From Lentinula raphanica (lineage: Eukaryota; Basidiomycota; Agaricomycetes; Agaricales; Omphalotaceae), in NCBI GenBank assembly GCA_027919835.1, contig JANVFP010000003.1, positions 1,426,001-1,490,000 of the forward strand: DNA of 64,000 nt, written 5' to 3'. This document shows, in pieces, positions 12,081 to 23,600 of the stretch. Positions within the stretch are counted from its first letter, which is position 1. Every line of letters starts with the position of its first letter. A program made the position numbers and the translations under genes. The notes under the pieces are model-generated. The model ran no database searches and had not been told where the DNA came from. It saw nothing but the letters and a program-made list of their open reading frames with translations.

Positions 12081-14893
12081 GCGAAAGTGTCGGTGCGGCG
12101 TCCGAAGAACTCCTGCATTGTATCTTCATCATGTGCAGAGGTCATATAGTGTCCATCCATATAACATTCGGGTCGCCAAACAAGATTCGAGCTGTACTCC
12201 AATTACGAGTCCGGAATGAAATGAAGGAATCGTCCTATAGCCCGTTTGGCGTGGGAAATCTGTCAAAGTAAAATTAAAAATCGCCTTTTTGGGGTTTTAT
12301 CGCTCAAATTGGAAGAAAATCACGTTACCTATAGCCGCGTGACTCATGGCTGTGCGCCGTGCTTTCCCACACTTCTCTTCTCATCGCTCTTCACCGGCTC
12401 TTCACCTTCTTCAACCATCGTGCATCAAGCCTCGTTATATTGACTGTCCAACGAGTATGTTGGATTATCTCGTGCTCTCCAACCATCTAATGGTTCAAAA
12501 GTGAATGCTTTAAGCGAGATTTGCCAATATAGTCATCTGGTCTGTTTCCCTTCTTTGAGTATGCTGCAACATCGGTCAAGGTACGTCGTTTGAATGTCAT
12601 GATTGACGACTGTATTAATGATTACACTGGCTGGATTTTGTGCTGATGGATATACTGCAGTTCCAACCAATGCTACAAGCAGTGGTGGCGCCTCTCAATG
12701 AGTGCATAAACAGGAAACTGCTACTCACATTGAAAGACCTTCTCAAGGCATCTAAGAACAACGAAGGATTTGCCTCAGACATACATTCTGCCACCTCCGA
12801 TGCAAAGTTCAATATGCTGCTTGACGGTCTGGAACAACTGGTCCTCTTGAGCCTGACTTGCATGTCGGATGTCAACATTATGGAATATGACACATCCATC
12901 AATGCTGAGAAGACCACAGAAGGCAGTGGTCTGCTTGGGTATGTTTCGAATGTCTTCACTCGGACTCTTCAGACAATACCCAACAGTTGAGTGATGATCA
13001 GTTGACGGTAAGTGATCGCACCGTGACACATGCGCTACCTATCTTGACAATCTCATGTTAAGGTTCGTTCGCCGGTATATCACACATTGAACAAAGGTGT
13101 TCGTGTCTTGTACCTCATTTGAGGTGCACTTGAATGGACAGAGCCTGAAGAGACAACATCACAACATGAATCGTTGGCCCTCATCTACAACTGGACATGG
13201 ACACGGTGCTGTAGAATCCATAGTTGATTGCTGGAATAGGGATCTGTGCATGAGTTGTTCCCTTTCTCATGCATATCCATTCATGTAGAACTGTGCTGTG
13301 TAGGAATATCAAGTCTTCTGACACTCCATTTGAACTTGTTGATGTGCTTGTGTCAAGTGTGCAGAATGTTGTGCATATGATCTCCGAAAGCATATCCGTT
13401 TGACTGTCTTCAACTTCTGAGAAGAGAAAGCAGTTGATGAATCCCGACTTGTGAGTTCAATTATAAAAGATTGCCGCAGTGCACTCATCGCCTCCTTTGA
13501 AGAACTAATGCAGTGTTGTTCAAGTACCTTCAGCAATATTTACAATGTCTCGAAGGACCTCTTGCAATACAAGTCTGGGCCAGGTTTTTACAGCTTGCTA
13601 AGGAGATAGCTGGTAGCACTTGGGACTTCAAATCGCATACTTTTCCTACTCTTCGGTACAAGAATCACTATCTCACTGCTTAGTGCACCTCCATGTCACT
13701 ATTCCGGACGAGTACATGCCATGCGTGCAGCGTGATGGCCCACTTCCGCAAGTTGAATACATTGAGGAGAGGTGGATACCTCATATACTGAGGATTTCTC
13801 AACGAACAGTTCTGATAGCAAGGTACACCATTTTCATCCAAATCTCCAGTGACAAAGTGGCAACAACGCAGCGAGCCACTGGGAACGAGGATTCAACAGA
13901 GTCTCAGCAGTTTGGATTTCGGCATCCCCGCCGTTGATTACAAGCTTATCGGCCATCAAAGATGAGATAAACAATGTTACATAATGAGTACTTGAGTTTC
14001 GGCGCTAATAGTAAACTGGCGCCCGCACTTTCTTTCCAGCTTGATTCCGCATAAACTTGCTTCAATTCCCCCAACCCTCTTGCACTTCGCCCTATACTCA
14101 ATATCTGAACTATGTGCTCCGCATGTAGCTCTCTCATTGCGGGCTTGAGAGTTATCTAATTACTCCCATATCGATTTCTCCATCTTTTCGTATTCCTTCA
14201 GCTTGAGGTGAACCTCAGGCCTGATTACTACCTCACGATCCGAGGTCGCGTTCAGCCCATGGACCATGGACCATCAGCTATTCTCTTCACTCGGCCATGG
14301 CTATTTTGAGACTGATAGTAAGTGCGCCTCATGCGTTTCCACGTAGAATCTGATACAGAATTAGAACACGACAGATAGAGGAACCCGCACCAAGGAAATA
14401 TATGGGATCTTATGACTTGCCAAGGCTTCAACACGCGTACGAGTGAATGCTCGAAGTCGACGATTTTTGGACGTCTGTTCCTCGCACACTATCATCTGTG
14501 TTGATCGCATATGCATTGTCCGGAGACATCAAGACTTTGTTGGTCATGATCAGGATTTGAATACTGTTCGCACACTGCTGATATGACTTCTTGAGTCACC
14601 TTTCTCGAGCTACCTTTCTCCGGACGTCTTCGTTCTTCACACGGATGTGTGATGACGATCTGATGGTAAGCTGTATGCTGCAAACTATGCTCAAGGTGCT
14701 CACAAACTTTTTTATCAGTCCTAATATTGTCCTTCTATCTCCTGTGTAGATTCCGGGTCCATATGCATCTGCATGTCTATCTGGCCAACAAATATGTCCG
14801 CCTTGTAATCGGCGCAACTCGATTCCATGTGGAGAGCCATACCGTTAGTAAATCATGTGGGGCAGCTTGTGCTTCTTTTCGATATGTGGATGG
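12081..14893. other. Gene-poor region upstream of the sedolisins
   Basis: The longest open frame is on + at 12640-12990 (116 codons, leucine-rich, no motif known to me). Other frames are short and disconnected. A small tandem of ATGGACC occurs near 14258-14275. Given the neighbouring kinase relic, this may be accessory DNA with remnants of genes, but no model can be supported. Confidence 0.4.
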
Positions 14894-14899
14894 TATAAA
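14894..14899 (+). promoter_or_regulatory. TATA box of first sedolisin
   Basis: A TATAAA lies 45 bases before the chosen ATG at 14939, within TGGTATAAAAGTG. The tandem paralogue has a similar element. Spacing suggests a short 5' leader. Confidence 0.5.
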
Positions 14900-14938
14900 A
14901 GTGCCCCTTCCCAAATTGTTCACGTCACCGAGTCGACG

Positions 14939-17319
14939 ATGATGGTCGCCCAGTCTTTCATAACGTGGGTCCTAGCCACAGCTATCCTTTCTTCCACTGC
15001 CTGGGCTTCTACACACATTGTGCACGAGAAGCGCGACTCCGTTCCTACGGGCTTCACGCATCTGGATCTAGTACCTGATGATCAGATATTGAACCTGCGA
15101 ATCAATCTGGCTATGGGCAATCAAGCAGGATTAGAAGCTGCGTTGCAAGAAGCTAGTTCCCCGAGCAGTCCTACTTTCAGAGAATGGCTCACGAAAGAAC
15201 AGGTATGCTACAGCCATCCCGCATTTGCACGTGCTCACGGAGCCTCGTAGGTCGAATCCTTTGCTGCGCCCAGTGCCGAAACAGTGCAGGCCGTGAATCA
15301 GTGGTTGAGTTCATTCAATGTTACCTCGACGCCCGCTACTCCTGCGGGTGACTGGATCAAGCTCAGCATCCCAGTCAAGACAGCCAATCAACTCCTCAAC
15401 ACTCAGTTCAGCATGTTCAACCATACAGAATCTGGACAAGTCTCTGTCAGGACTTTGGAATACTCTATCCCCAGTGAGCTCCAAGCTCATGTGAAGACCA
15501 TTCATCCAACGACTTCGTGAGTAGCTTCTTGTGCTGCTGTACCGCCCTAATGTTATGAGATGGGAAGGTTCAATGGACCGCTTCGCGGACGTTCTCCCAT
15601 CACAGCCATCTCTGCCGCGAGATTTACACCCGAGTTCGAGAAGCGTGCCACGGTGAACTGTAATGCGACAATCACCCCTGCTTGTCTTCAAACTTTATAT
15701 GGCATACCGACAACGCCAGTGAGCTCATCGACACAATCGAGTATAGGTGTTGCTGCTTTCTCGGGCCAAAATGCCAACGAGGTGTGTATATAGGACATTT
15801 AGCACTCATCAAAGGTTCACCGGAATCTATCTAGAATGACCTTTCCATATTCTTGAAAGACTTTAGACCTGATCTTCCTTCAACGACGACCTTCACCACA
15901 GAGTTATTTGATGGAGCTACCAATAGTCAGACCGGCTCTCGTGCAGGGGTCGAAGCTGTGAGCAGCGATTTCCTAACATTGAATGAAACGAATGGCTAAT
16001 TATCTTCTGCTTTGTAAAGGATCTTGACATTCAGTATACTGTTGGTCTTGTAAATGGAATACCAGCCGTATTCGAAGATATTGGTTCCAAAACGCAAGAT
16101 GGCGCGGATGACGGTTTTCTGGATAGCATCAACGACTTACTGAGTCAAAGCAGTCCTCCTCTGGTCTTCTCTACCAGTTACGGATTCGACGTCGAGTCAG
16201 ACCTATCTTTGAGTTTGACAGTGTGAGTTTTCGTTTCTATGCGATATCAAAGTTTGCTTGACCAATGGTTTCTCAGTGCTTATTGTAACGCCATCATGCA
16301 ACTCACGGCTCGGGGTCAGAATACACGTTCGACTACTAATCTCCTTAACTGATGAAATGTCTCAGGCGTGTCTGTCACGTTCGCCAGCGGAGATGGTGGT
16401 GTAGCCTCTACTCCTGGTGTGCAATGCACGGGCGAACCTTTCCCGCCGACGTTCCCAACCTGTCCATAGTATGTTTTCCTCATGCCTCCTGTGCTACGAT
16501 GATCTTCACACAGGTTGATAGTGTCACCCTTGTTGGTTCGACAGAAAATGTACCAGAAATTGGAGCAGGGTTGACTGCCGGAGGTATGTGTGAATGATTT
16601 TCTTCATCCGTGGCACTTGAAAAGTTGATTGTGATACCAATCTGCACAGGCTTTAGTAATTACTTCCCTCAACAATCATGGCGTGAGTGTCAATTGCAGA
16701 GCATTACCATGAATGACTACTTACGTTGACTTTGGACCATTCTCTCTCTCAGAGGCTGATGCTGTCAATGCCTATATTGCATTCCTTGGCGATACCTATG
16801 CAGGCCTCTATAATGCCTCAGGACGTGCTTATCCTGACGTTTCGGCCCAAGGCGAACGAGTCGAGATTGTCGTGGATGGCGAGACCGGTTTAGTTGCCGG
16901 AACGTCATGCTCCTCCCCAATTTTCTCTTCAGTCATTGCGCTTTTGAACGATGAACTGCTAAGTGCAGGAAAATCGCCACTGGGTTTCCTGAACCCATGG
17001 ATCTATGCGAACCCTCAGGCGTTCAATGATATCACGAGTGGTATGCTATTGACAATACGCTCAGATCTTATTCTAGATGCCTGACGCTTGTGAAAATGCA
17101 GGAAACAATCCAGGTTGTGGGACGCAAGGCTTTTCAGCCACTAAAGGTCAGTACCTATCAATTCTATTATTGCAATCATGTTCAAGATGTTACTCCGATC
17201 CAGGATGGGATCCTGTTACAGGTATGTATCGTTGACGATCACTTTTCATGTCGCACTGAGTCCCTTCAGGTATGGGATCCCCAAACTATGTAGCTATGAG
17301 AACCGCGGCTGGGTTATGA
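14939..17319 (+). CDS. Secreted sedolisin-type tripeptidyl peptidase, copy 1
   Basis: A secreted acid serine-carboxyl protease of family S53, which removes tripeptides from N-termini. Two adjacent ATGs (14939, 14942) open a signal peptide ending near SSTAWAS. The pro-domain follows with SSPTFREWLTKEQ, the usual prosegment signature. The mature part has the catalytic Glu and Asp in GVEADLDIQY, the oxyanion Asp in ASGDGGV, and the catalytic Ser in AGTSCSSPIF. The C-terminal calcium site and end motif appear as FNDITSGNNPGCG and GWDPVTGMGSPNY. About 13 short exons can be joined without a stop. One 3' splice site must be the second AG (after GTTGATAG), which turns an apparent TAG into CPYVTLVG. 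It is probably an intact enzyme for external protein digestion, paralogous to the gene at 18153. Confidence 0.87.
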
Positions 17320-18152
17320 TAGGTTTCGAATGGTTCATTAGAGTTCACTGTATGTTGACAAGATGATAGTGAAAAACTCGACCATGTGTTGACAATATTG
17401 TCAGAGAACCTTTCTGTATCACATCTTTGAGACCACTCTCACTTCGAATTTGACGGTGAATGACAACGACACCTGTTTGATCGATAAACGAATGGGGAGC
17501 AGTTTTGTCGTCTATTGGCGACTATAATTGAAACGACTTCGTGCGGAGTAATCTCTAGGGAATTCAAGTCCATACATAGTGCAGGCCAGTGCCAGCTAAC
17601 AAGTATCAGGTGGGAGGCCCGCGTCATCAGGCCCAAGGCCTATCCTGTCTTATCGACCTTGCCAGTACGTTAACAGGTCCGATAAGACCGAGCTGTCACC
17701 GGGCATAGAGGGTCTTGATACTGGAGTCTACAGAAGGGGTTTTTCTCGGGGCCATACAGGACCATAGTGTTTACAGAATTGCGAAGACAGTAGGCCCCTT
17801 CGTCTAGATTTTTCTATGCAGGTAATTTGCAGCAGGACCGCGGGGTACGGAAGGCATGCCACTCAAGATATCCTATCAGGCGCAGATTCGACATTTTGTA
17901 ACCTATGACATCTCTCAAGAAGCATCAACATGGCAGCAGACTTAAACCTGTTCTGACAAGACCGTACGCCTCGCTACGACGATTTTGATATGTGCAACGC
18001 CACGTAAAGACGCACTCGAACCTCGTGCAACTTGCGATTTCTCCGATATCTTGCTTTTCGAAACCAACGGTATAAAAATCCATCTATAAAATGACGTGTT
18101 ATACCACAGCAGAGCGATTGAAGTCGCCCAGTCGCGAGTTTAGAAGATCCTG
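17320..18152. promoter_or_regulatory. Intergenic region between tandem sedolisins, with TATA box
   Basis: No gene is visible. A TATAAA at 18071-18076, followed by a second TATAAA near 18085, sits about 80 bases before the ATG at 18153, matching the arrangement in the upstream paralogue. The rest should hold the terminator of copy 1 and the promoter of copy 2. Confidence 0.5.
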
Positions 18153-20549
18153 ATGCTTTCCCAATTCTCAGTCAAAAGGGTCTTTGCCTTATTCCTCTTC
18201 TCCTCCACCGTCTGGGCGTCAACCTATATTGTGCACGAGAAAAGGGAGTCTACACCTAGTGGTTTCACACTTCTCAGCTCCGCTCCCGATGACCAGATGA
18301 TCGACATGCGAATCAACCTCTCCATGGGAAACCGATCTGGGCTAGAAGCTGCCCTGGAGAAAGCTAGTTCACCAACCAGCCCTACTTTCCGGGAATGGCT
18401 CACTAAGGAACAAGTATGTTTCGATGACTGCTCCGTAGAGCGATATCTCACGCATTCGATGAAGGTCGAAAATTTCGCAGCTCCCAACACGGAAACCAAA
18501 GAGGCTGTCTCGGAATGGTTGGCTACTTTCAACATCACCTCCACTCCTGCTACACCCGCAGGAGACTGGATCAAATTTACGATACCAGTCGGGACCGCTA
18601 ATCGATTGCTCAAAACTCAGTTCGGCATCTATAATCACACAGATTCTGGTAGAGCATATGTTAGAACAACGGAATACTCTATTCCTAGCGATCTTCAAGC
18701 TCATGTCAAAGCTGTTCATCCGACTACATCGTAATGACATTTCTATTGCAACTGCTTCATTGCTCTGATGGGAATGCTTTTAGATTCAATGGACCGCTCA
18801 AACAACGATCGCCTGTTACCGCTGTCGCTGTGGTACCATCTACGTCCCTGGTCGAGAGGCGTGCAACAGTGCCAGCGGACTGTAATTCAACAATCATTCC
18901 TTCGTGCCTTCAGGATTTGTATGGCATTCCTACTACGCTTGTCAAGTCTTCAACAAAAAGCAAAATTGGTGTAGCAGGGTACACCCCACAGAACGCCGAT
19001 GCAGTAAGTGGATGTATCGATTGATCTAGGCAGACATTCAATCAAGTTCTGTTTAGGCAGACCTTGCCACATTCCTCAAGGAATTCAGGCCTGATCTTCC
19101 TTCTAACTTGACCTTCACCACGGAGCTTTATGATGGTGCTACCAATATTCAGGATGGTACTCAAGCTGGTCTTGAAGCTGTAAGTATCGACGTCATGTGC
19201 ATCGAGGTGTTGCAATTCATTCCTAAGTTTGTTTATCGACACAGAATCTCGATACTCAATACACTGTTGGCCTCGTGAACGGAATTCCTACGATTTTTGA
19301 AGATATTGGTTACACCACACAAGATGGCCCAGATGATGGATATCTAGACAGCATCAACTACCTGATCAGTCAGGAAAGCCCTCCTCTGGTGTTTTCTACC
19401 AGCTACGGTTTTGCCGATGAATCTGCGCTCTCTTTGAGTCTGACTGTGTACGCTTTCCATCTATCAATCGTTTGCAGTTCATTCAACTTCTGAGCTCAGC
19501 GCTTACTGTGATGCGATCATGCAATTGGCTTCAAGAGGTTGGTGAATTTAACCCTCATTCATCCTCAAGTTGCCGCTCTATGTAAAGGAACTAATCAATC
19601 TCAATCTCAAGGTGTCTCTGTCACATTTGCTAGCGGAGATGGAGGTGTCGCTTCCAGTCCTGGCCTGAGCTGCGAAGGTGGTTTTCCACCTACCTGGCCG
19701 ACATGCCCCTAGTCTGTACCATTTTTCATTGGAACCAAGTCGACATTAACGTCGGGAATCAAACTAGTGCGACTCTCGTTGGCGCAACGCAGAATGTGCC
19801 TGAAATTGGAGCAAGTCTCACTGCTGGAGGTACTAGTTCCCTCTGTTCAAACCTCTCAATCAGTCAAACTGAATGTTCTAAACAGGATTCAGCAATTACT
19901 TTCCCCAACAATCCTGGCGTATGTCTTCCAATGTGACATTCCGTTTGATGCGCCATCTCATCTTTATCGTACAGAGGCCGACGCTGTCAACGCATATATC
20001 GACAAACTCGGCGATACATACGCTGGTCTCTACAATGCTTCCGGTCGCGCTTACCCCGATGTCTCCGCTCAAGGGGGACCCTTGAAATCATCATCAACGG
20101 GCACTCTGACTATGTCGGCGGCACTTCGTGCTCTTCTCCTATATTCTCCTCCGTCATTGCATTACTGAATGACGAACTCATGAGTGCAGGAAAGTCGCCT
20201 CTAGGTTTCTTGAACCCTTGGTTATATGCAAATCCACAAGCATTCAATGACATAACGATTGGTATCTATTCGTAATTTTCACGCCATCTATTCTTCCTTT
20301 GACGTTCACGACCAACAGGAAACAATCCCGGCTGTGGTACTGAAGGTTTTTCAGCTAGCGAAGGTGGGCATTTATCCTTCTTAAGCCTCTTCGTACGATT
20401 CAAATCTAATTGTTGGTATTCAACTTTCAAGGCTGGGATCCTGTGACTGGTGCGTGTGTAAACTGCATCAAAGAATTTCAGCCAGGTGACTGTTAACAGG
20501 TATGGGTTCTCCAAATTATGCAGCTATGAGGACTGCCGCTGGATTGTAA
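18153..20549 (+). pseudogene. Sedolisin-type peptidase, copy 2, with frameshift
   Basis: Paralogue of the preceding gene with the same exon plan. It has a signal peptide (FLFSSTVWAS), the prosegment SSPTFREWLTKEQ, catalytic Glu and Asp in GLEANLDTQY, and SGDGGV. At 20073-20077 a run of five G leaves one base too few relative to copy 1. The main frame then goes astray into a stop near 20168. The other frame continues correctly with the catalytic-Ser motif GGTSCSSPIF, then FNDIT, GWDPVTG and MGSPNY to a stop at 20547-20549. If real, the protein loses its active-site Ser and calcium site. A sequencing or assembly error in the G run is the main alternative, since everything else looks well conserved. 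Confidence 0.72.
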
Positions 20550-20648
20550 GACTCTCGGAATGCAATAATAAGAGCAGCTAGAAAACCAACAATGGAGGGT
20601 TAGGTATTGTCGTACATGTACCAATATAATCAATGAAACGTCGTTGAA

Positions 20649-23600
20649 TTAAATGCTCAAGGGAGTAGGTTCTTCAGGGATAGGGCCCAATTTTGCCAGC
20701 TCCTCGTCATAAAACTGCACAAGCTGGACCTTGGCAGAGCAGAAGTCATTAAGTTTGACCCGAAGTATCTCAGCTTCCACAGCTGGCCGATGCTCCTTGT
20801 TTTTTGAAGTAGTGCCCATTCTCCCGGGGCCCATCAAGCGATTCGTCAGAAATAAGAATCCCTGAGCACCGCCTAACACTTGCACAAATGCAACTCCGGT
20901 ACGATGGACAAACTGCGAGTACTTGAATGGCGAACGGCGATAAGAGTAGATGATGTCCACATTCTCAGGATAAAGATCTGCCGCTTCAACATCGACGATA
21001 AAGTCGAATTTTCTGAGGAGGGCATATTCGAAGTATCGCCTCGAAGGGGATCCTTCAGTGAGACGGTCTGGAATATCCGCCAAGATAGGCGGTGCAACGG
21101 CCAAACGAATAGGGAAGCATGATTGAAATGCGTTTCGAATGCGAATGTCAGCTATCTGAGCAACATATGCTTCGACAAGTCTTAGCCCATATTTCTCGAT
21201 GGTGCGGCTCCATTGGCGAAGTTGATCCTCGATGAACCGAGGAGTCGTACCAATCCACTGTATCTCGAAGTGAAATACAGTACCAGGGTTGTGTATGAGG
21301 TCATGGTGCAAAAGCACAGTCTCTGACTGATCACTCAACTATGATTGTTCAGATCATTGATGAGTATCTAACGCTCGAGCTGAGTTGGTTAATGGAACCT
21401 ACTTTGTTGGGATCAACATCAATCACCATAGTCTGGCTTAGAATGAGTCTTTTCTTGTTCCTACGAGGGCTGGAATTCAACGCCCGTGTACTGTTTCCGG
21501 GGTAATGTCCTCGAGGAGTAACATCCTCTGTGCGTGTCCGGAACCATTTTCGAGGGGTTGAGGATATTTGGTATTCGCCTTTGAGTCGATAGAAATAGTG
21601 CCTACAAGAGTTCAGCGCAGAATCAGATGAGACTCGGTCCACTTACCCATCTAGAAAGTTATGGTGGCCTCTTACATGTTCAAAAAGCCCTTGTTCTTGC
21701 AACTTTGCGCCCCAATCTGCGCCCTGTGCGCGAGAAGAAACATCCTTGAATTCACGAACAAGCCACGATACAAAGTCAAAACCAGTGAACGAGTCAGGAT
21801 ATTGAGATTTGTGCCATTGATTGTGTTTTATCAACACGCCACCTTCTTCTCGCATAGCTTTGGCAATTGCACTCAAAGACATGTCCGCAATTTCTCGTTC
21901 GCTCTTCATCTTCTTTCGTAACGGACCGGCAGCATGAATCGAATCTAGCTGGCTCATCAGAGCCTCGTCAAGGACTGACATGGCTGGACTTAGAGTCGTA
22001 GGCAAGAAGCGTATTGGAGGGTACGAGGGTTCCCCCTTCTCCTTTTCTTCTGAGGATTGCCAACGAAGTTTAGTGAACGATTCAGCGAGTTTATCAATTC
22101 CGAGGATACGAGCTTCTTCATCATTAAGTGCCTCTCCAGAGGGTCCTGTTTTCAACGAAGGCGGCTCTGATGTGGGTATAATGATGAATCGTGTCCGCCA
22201 ATACCGAAGAGATTCATTGAACTGATGTTCATATCCGGCGACTAACATGTCCAACCTGTGATTGTGCACAGTCAGTGAAAGTATGATGGCATGGGTATCA
22301 TCACAGACCTGTTCCAGCCATAGTCTTCGAGTCCGTGAGGACGAAATACTGTTCTATGTTCTGTATAACCCACTCCGAGTTTTGGCCATATGAGACATTG
22401 ATATTCAAACGGCTGGGTCGAAGGCATACGCCGAACGTATCTTCGGACCTGTATTGCTTCGCCTGTGTACGAGATACGATGGATCTCGTTACTCATGCTC
22501 AGATAAACAGGATCATATGTGTTCTGGAGGACCTCAGCAGCACCCATAGGTTTCGGAATCATTTCTTCATCGGCATTCAAGAAAGATTGCGTACGTCCAA
22601 AAGGGATTGCTGCAGACTCTTTCTTGCCTGAGCTACGTTGAGGTTGTTGGATGACAAATTGAAAGCCCTGTGCCAATCGAACAGCAGCCATACCACGCAT
22701 GACCACTAATGCCCATGCCCTCCGGCGCTCCTCTGAAGAACCCTTTTTATCACTCGGAGGCAGTACCAAGAAAGACCGCATTTCTGGTGGATCCACAACG
22801 AAATCATATGAGAACACATCATACGAAGTTTCCAGTTCTGTCGAAGATGGAAAGTATTCCACAGTCAAAGGGAGGCAAAACGGTGTGACTATAGAGCCCC
22901 ATTTGATATCGTGTTTAGTAAGAGGAACGGGATATGTATGTTGCCACCGTGCAGCCAGCGATGCTTGGGAATATGACAGACTCGCTTGCGGTTGAGACGG
23001 GTTCGAACGGGTACCCGGGGAAGATGAAGAGGAGGAGGAGAAGGGACCAGTAGTGAGCGAGCCTATGACACTGCGTCGTTTACCAAAAGTCTGTTCTTCA
23101 CGAGGAGATGTATTCATGGGTGAACGGCGTCGAAGTCCGTTGCGAGCATCTTCCTCGAATAACCGGGAAGTACCACTTCGAGAGGTCGTGCGTTTGATGG
23201 CCATCGGTATTGCGGTAGCACCCGACCCGCTTGTAGTAGCTTGGGCCGCGGTGACTTTAGTCGGCGGAGGCAATGGAGGTTTCGTGGCGCGATTCAATGG
23301 GGACGAAACGGAGGCGTTCAACGCAGCAGTGGAGGGTGAAGACATTGGGTTTCCACTGCTCAAGCTGGTTACAGATGCGGAAGCTGATTCCGTGGATATT
23401 TGTGGCTCAACAGGTCCACTTCTGAACGATTTGAATATCCAAGATGGAGTGAGTTTAGATGCTAGAGAGCTGCGCGAGGGACTGGTATCTTCTAACTGAG
23501 CACGACGAATCGAAGACGTTGTTGAACGGATGGAACGGCGGCTAGAAACAGAATGGGGAGAAGAGGGGTGTAAAAGCTTGCGGCCAGGATTCGGAGACGT

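Noticed and set aside
12640..12990. 116-codon frame as a gene
   Set aside because: No motif, no splice partners and no clear start context. It lies in a region of decay, so it is kept only as a note in the gap entry.
16460..16470. In-frame TAG in sedolisin copy 1 read as a pseudogene mark
   Set aside because: It falls at a GTATGT donor, and use of a downstream AG restores the conserved CPYVTLVG sequence.
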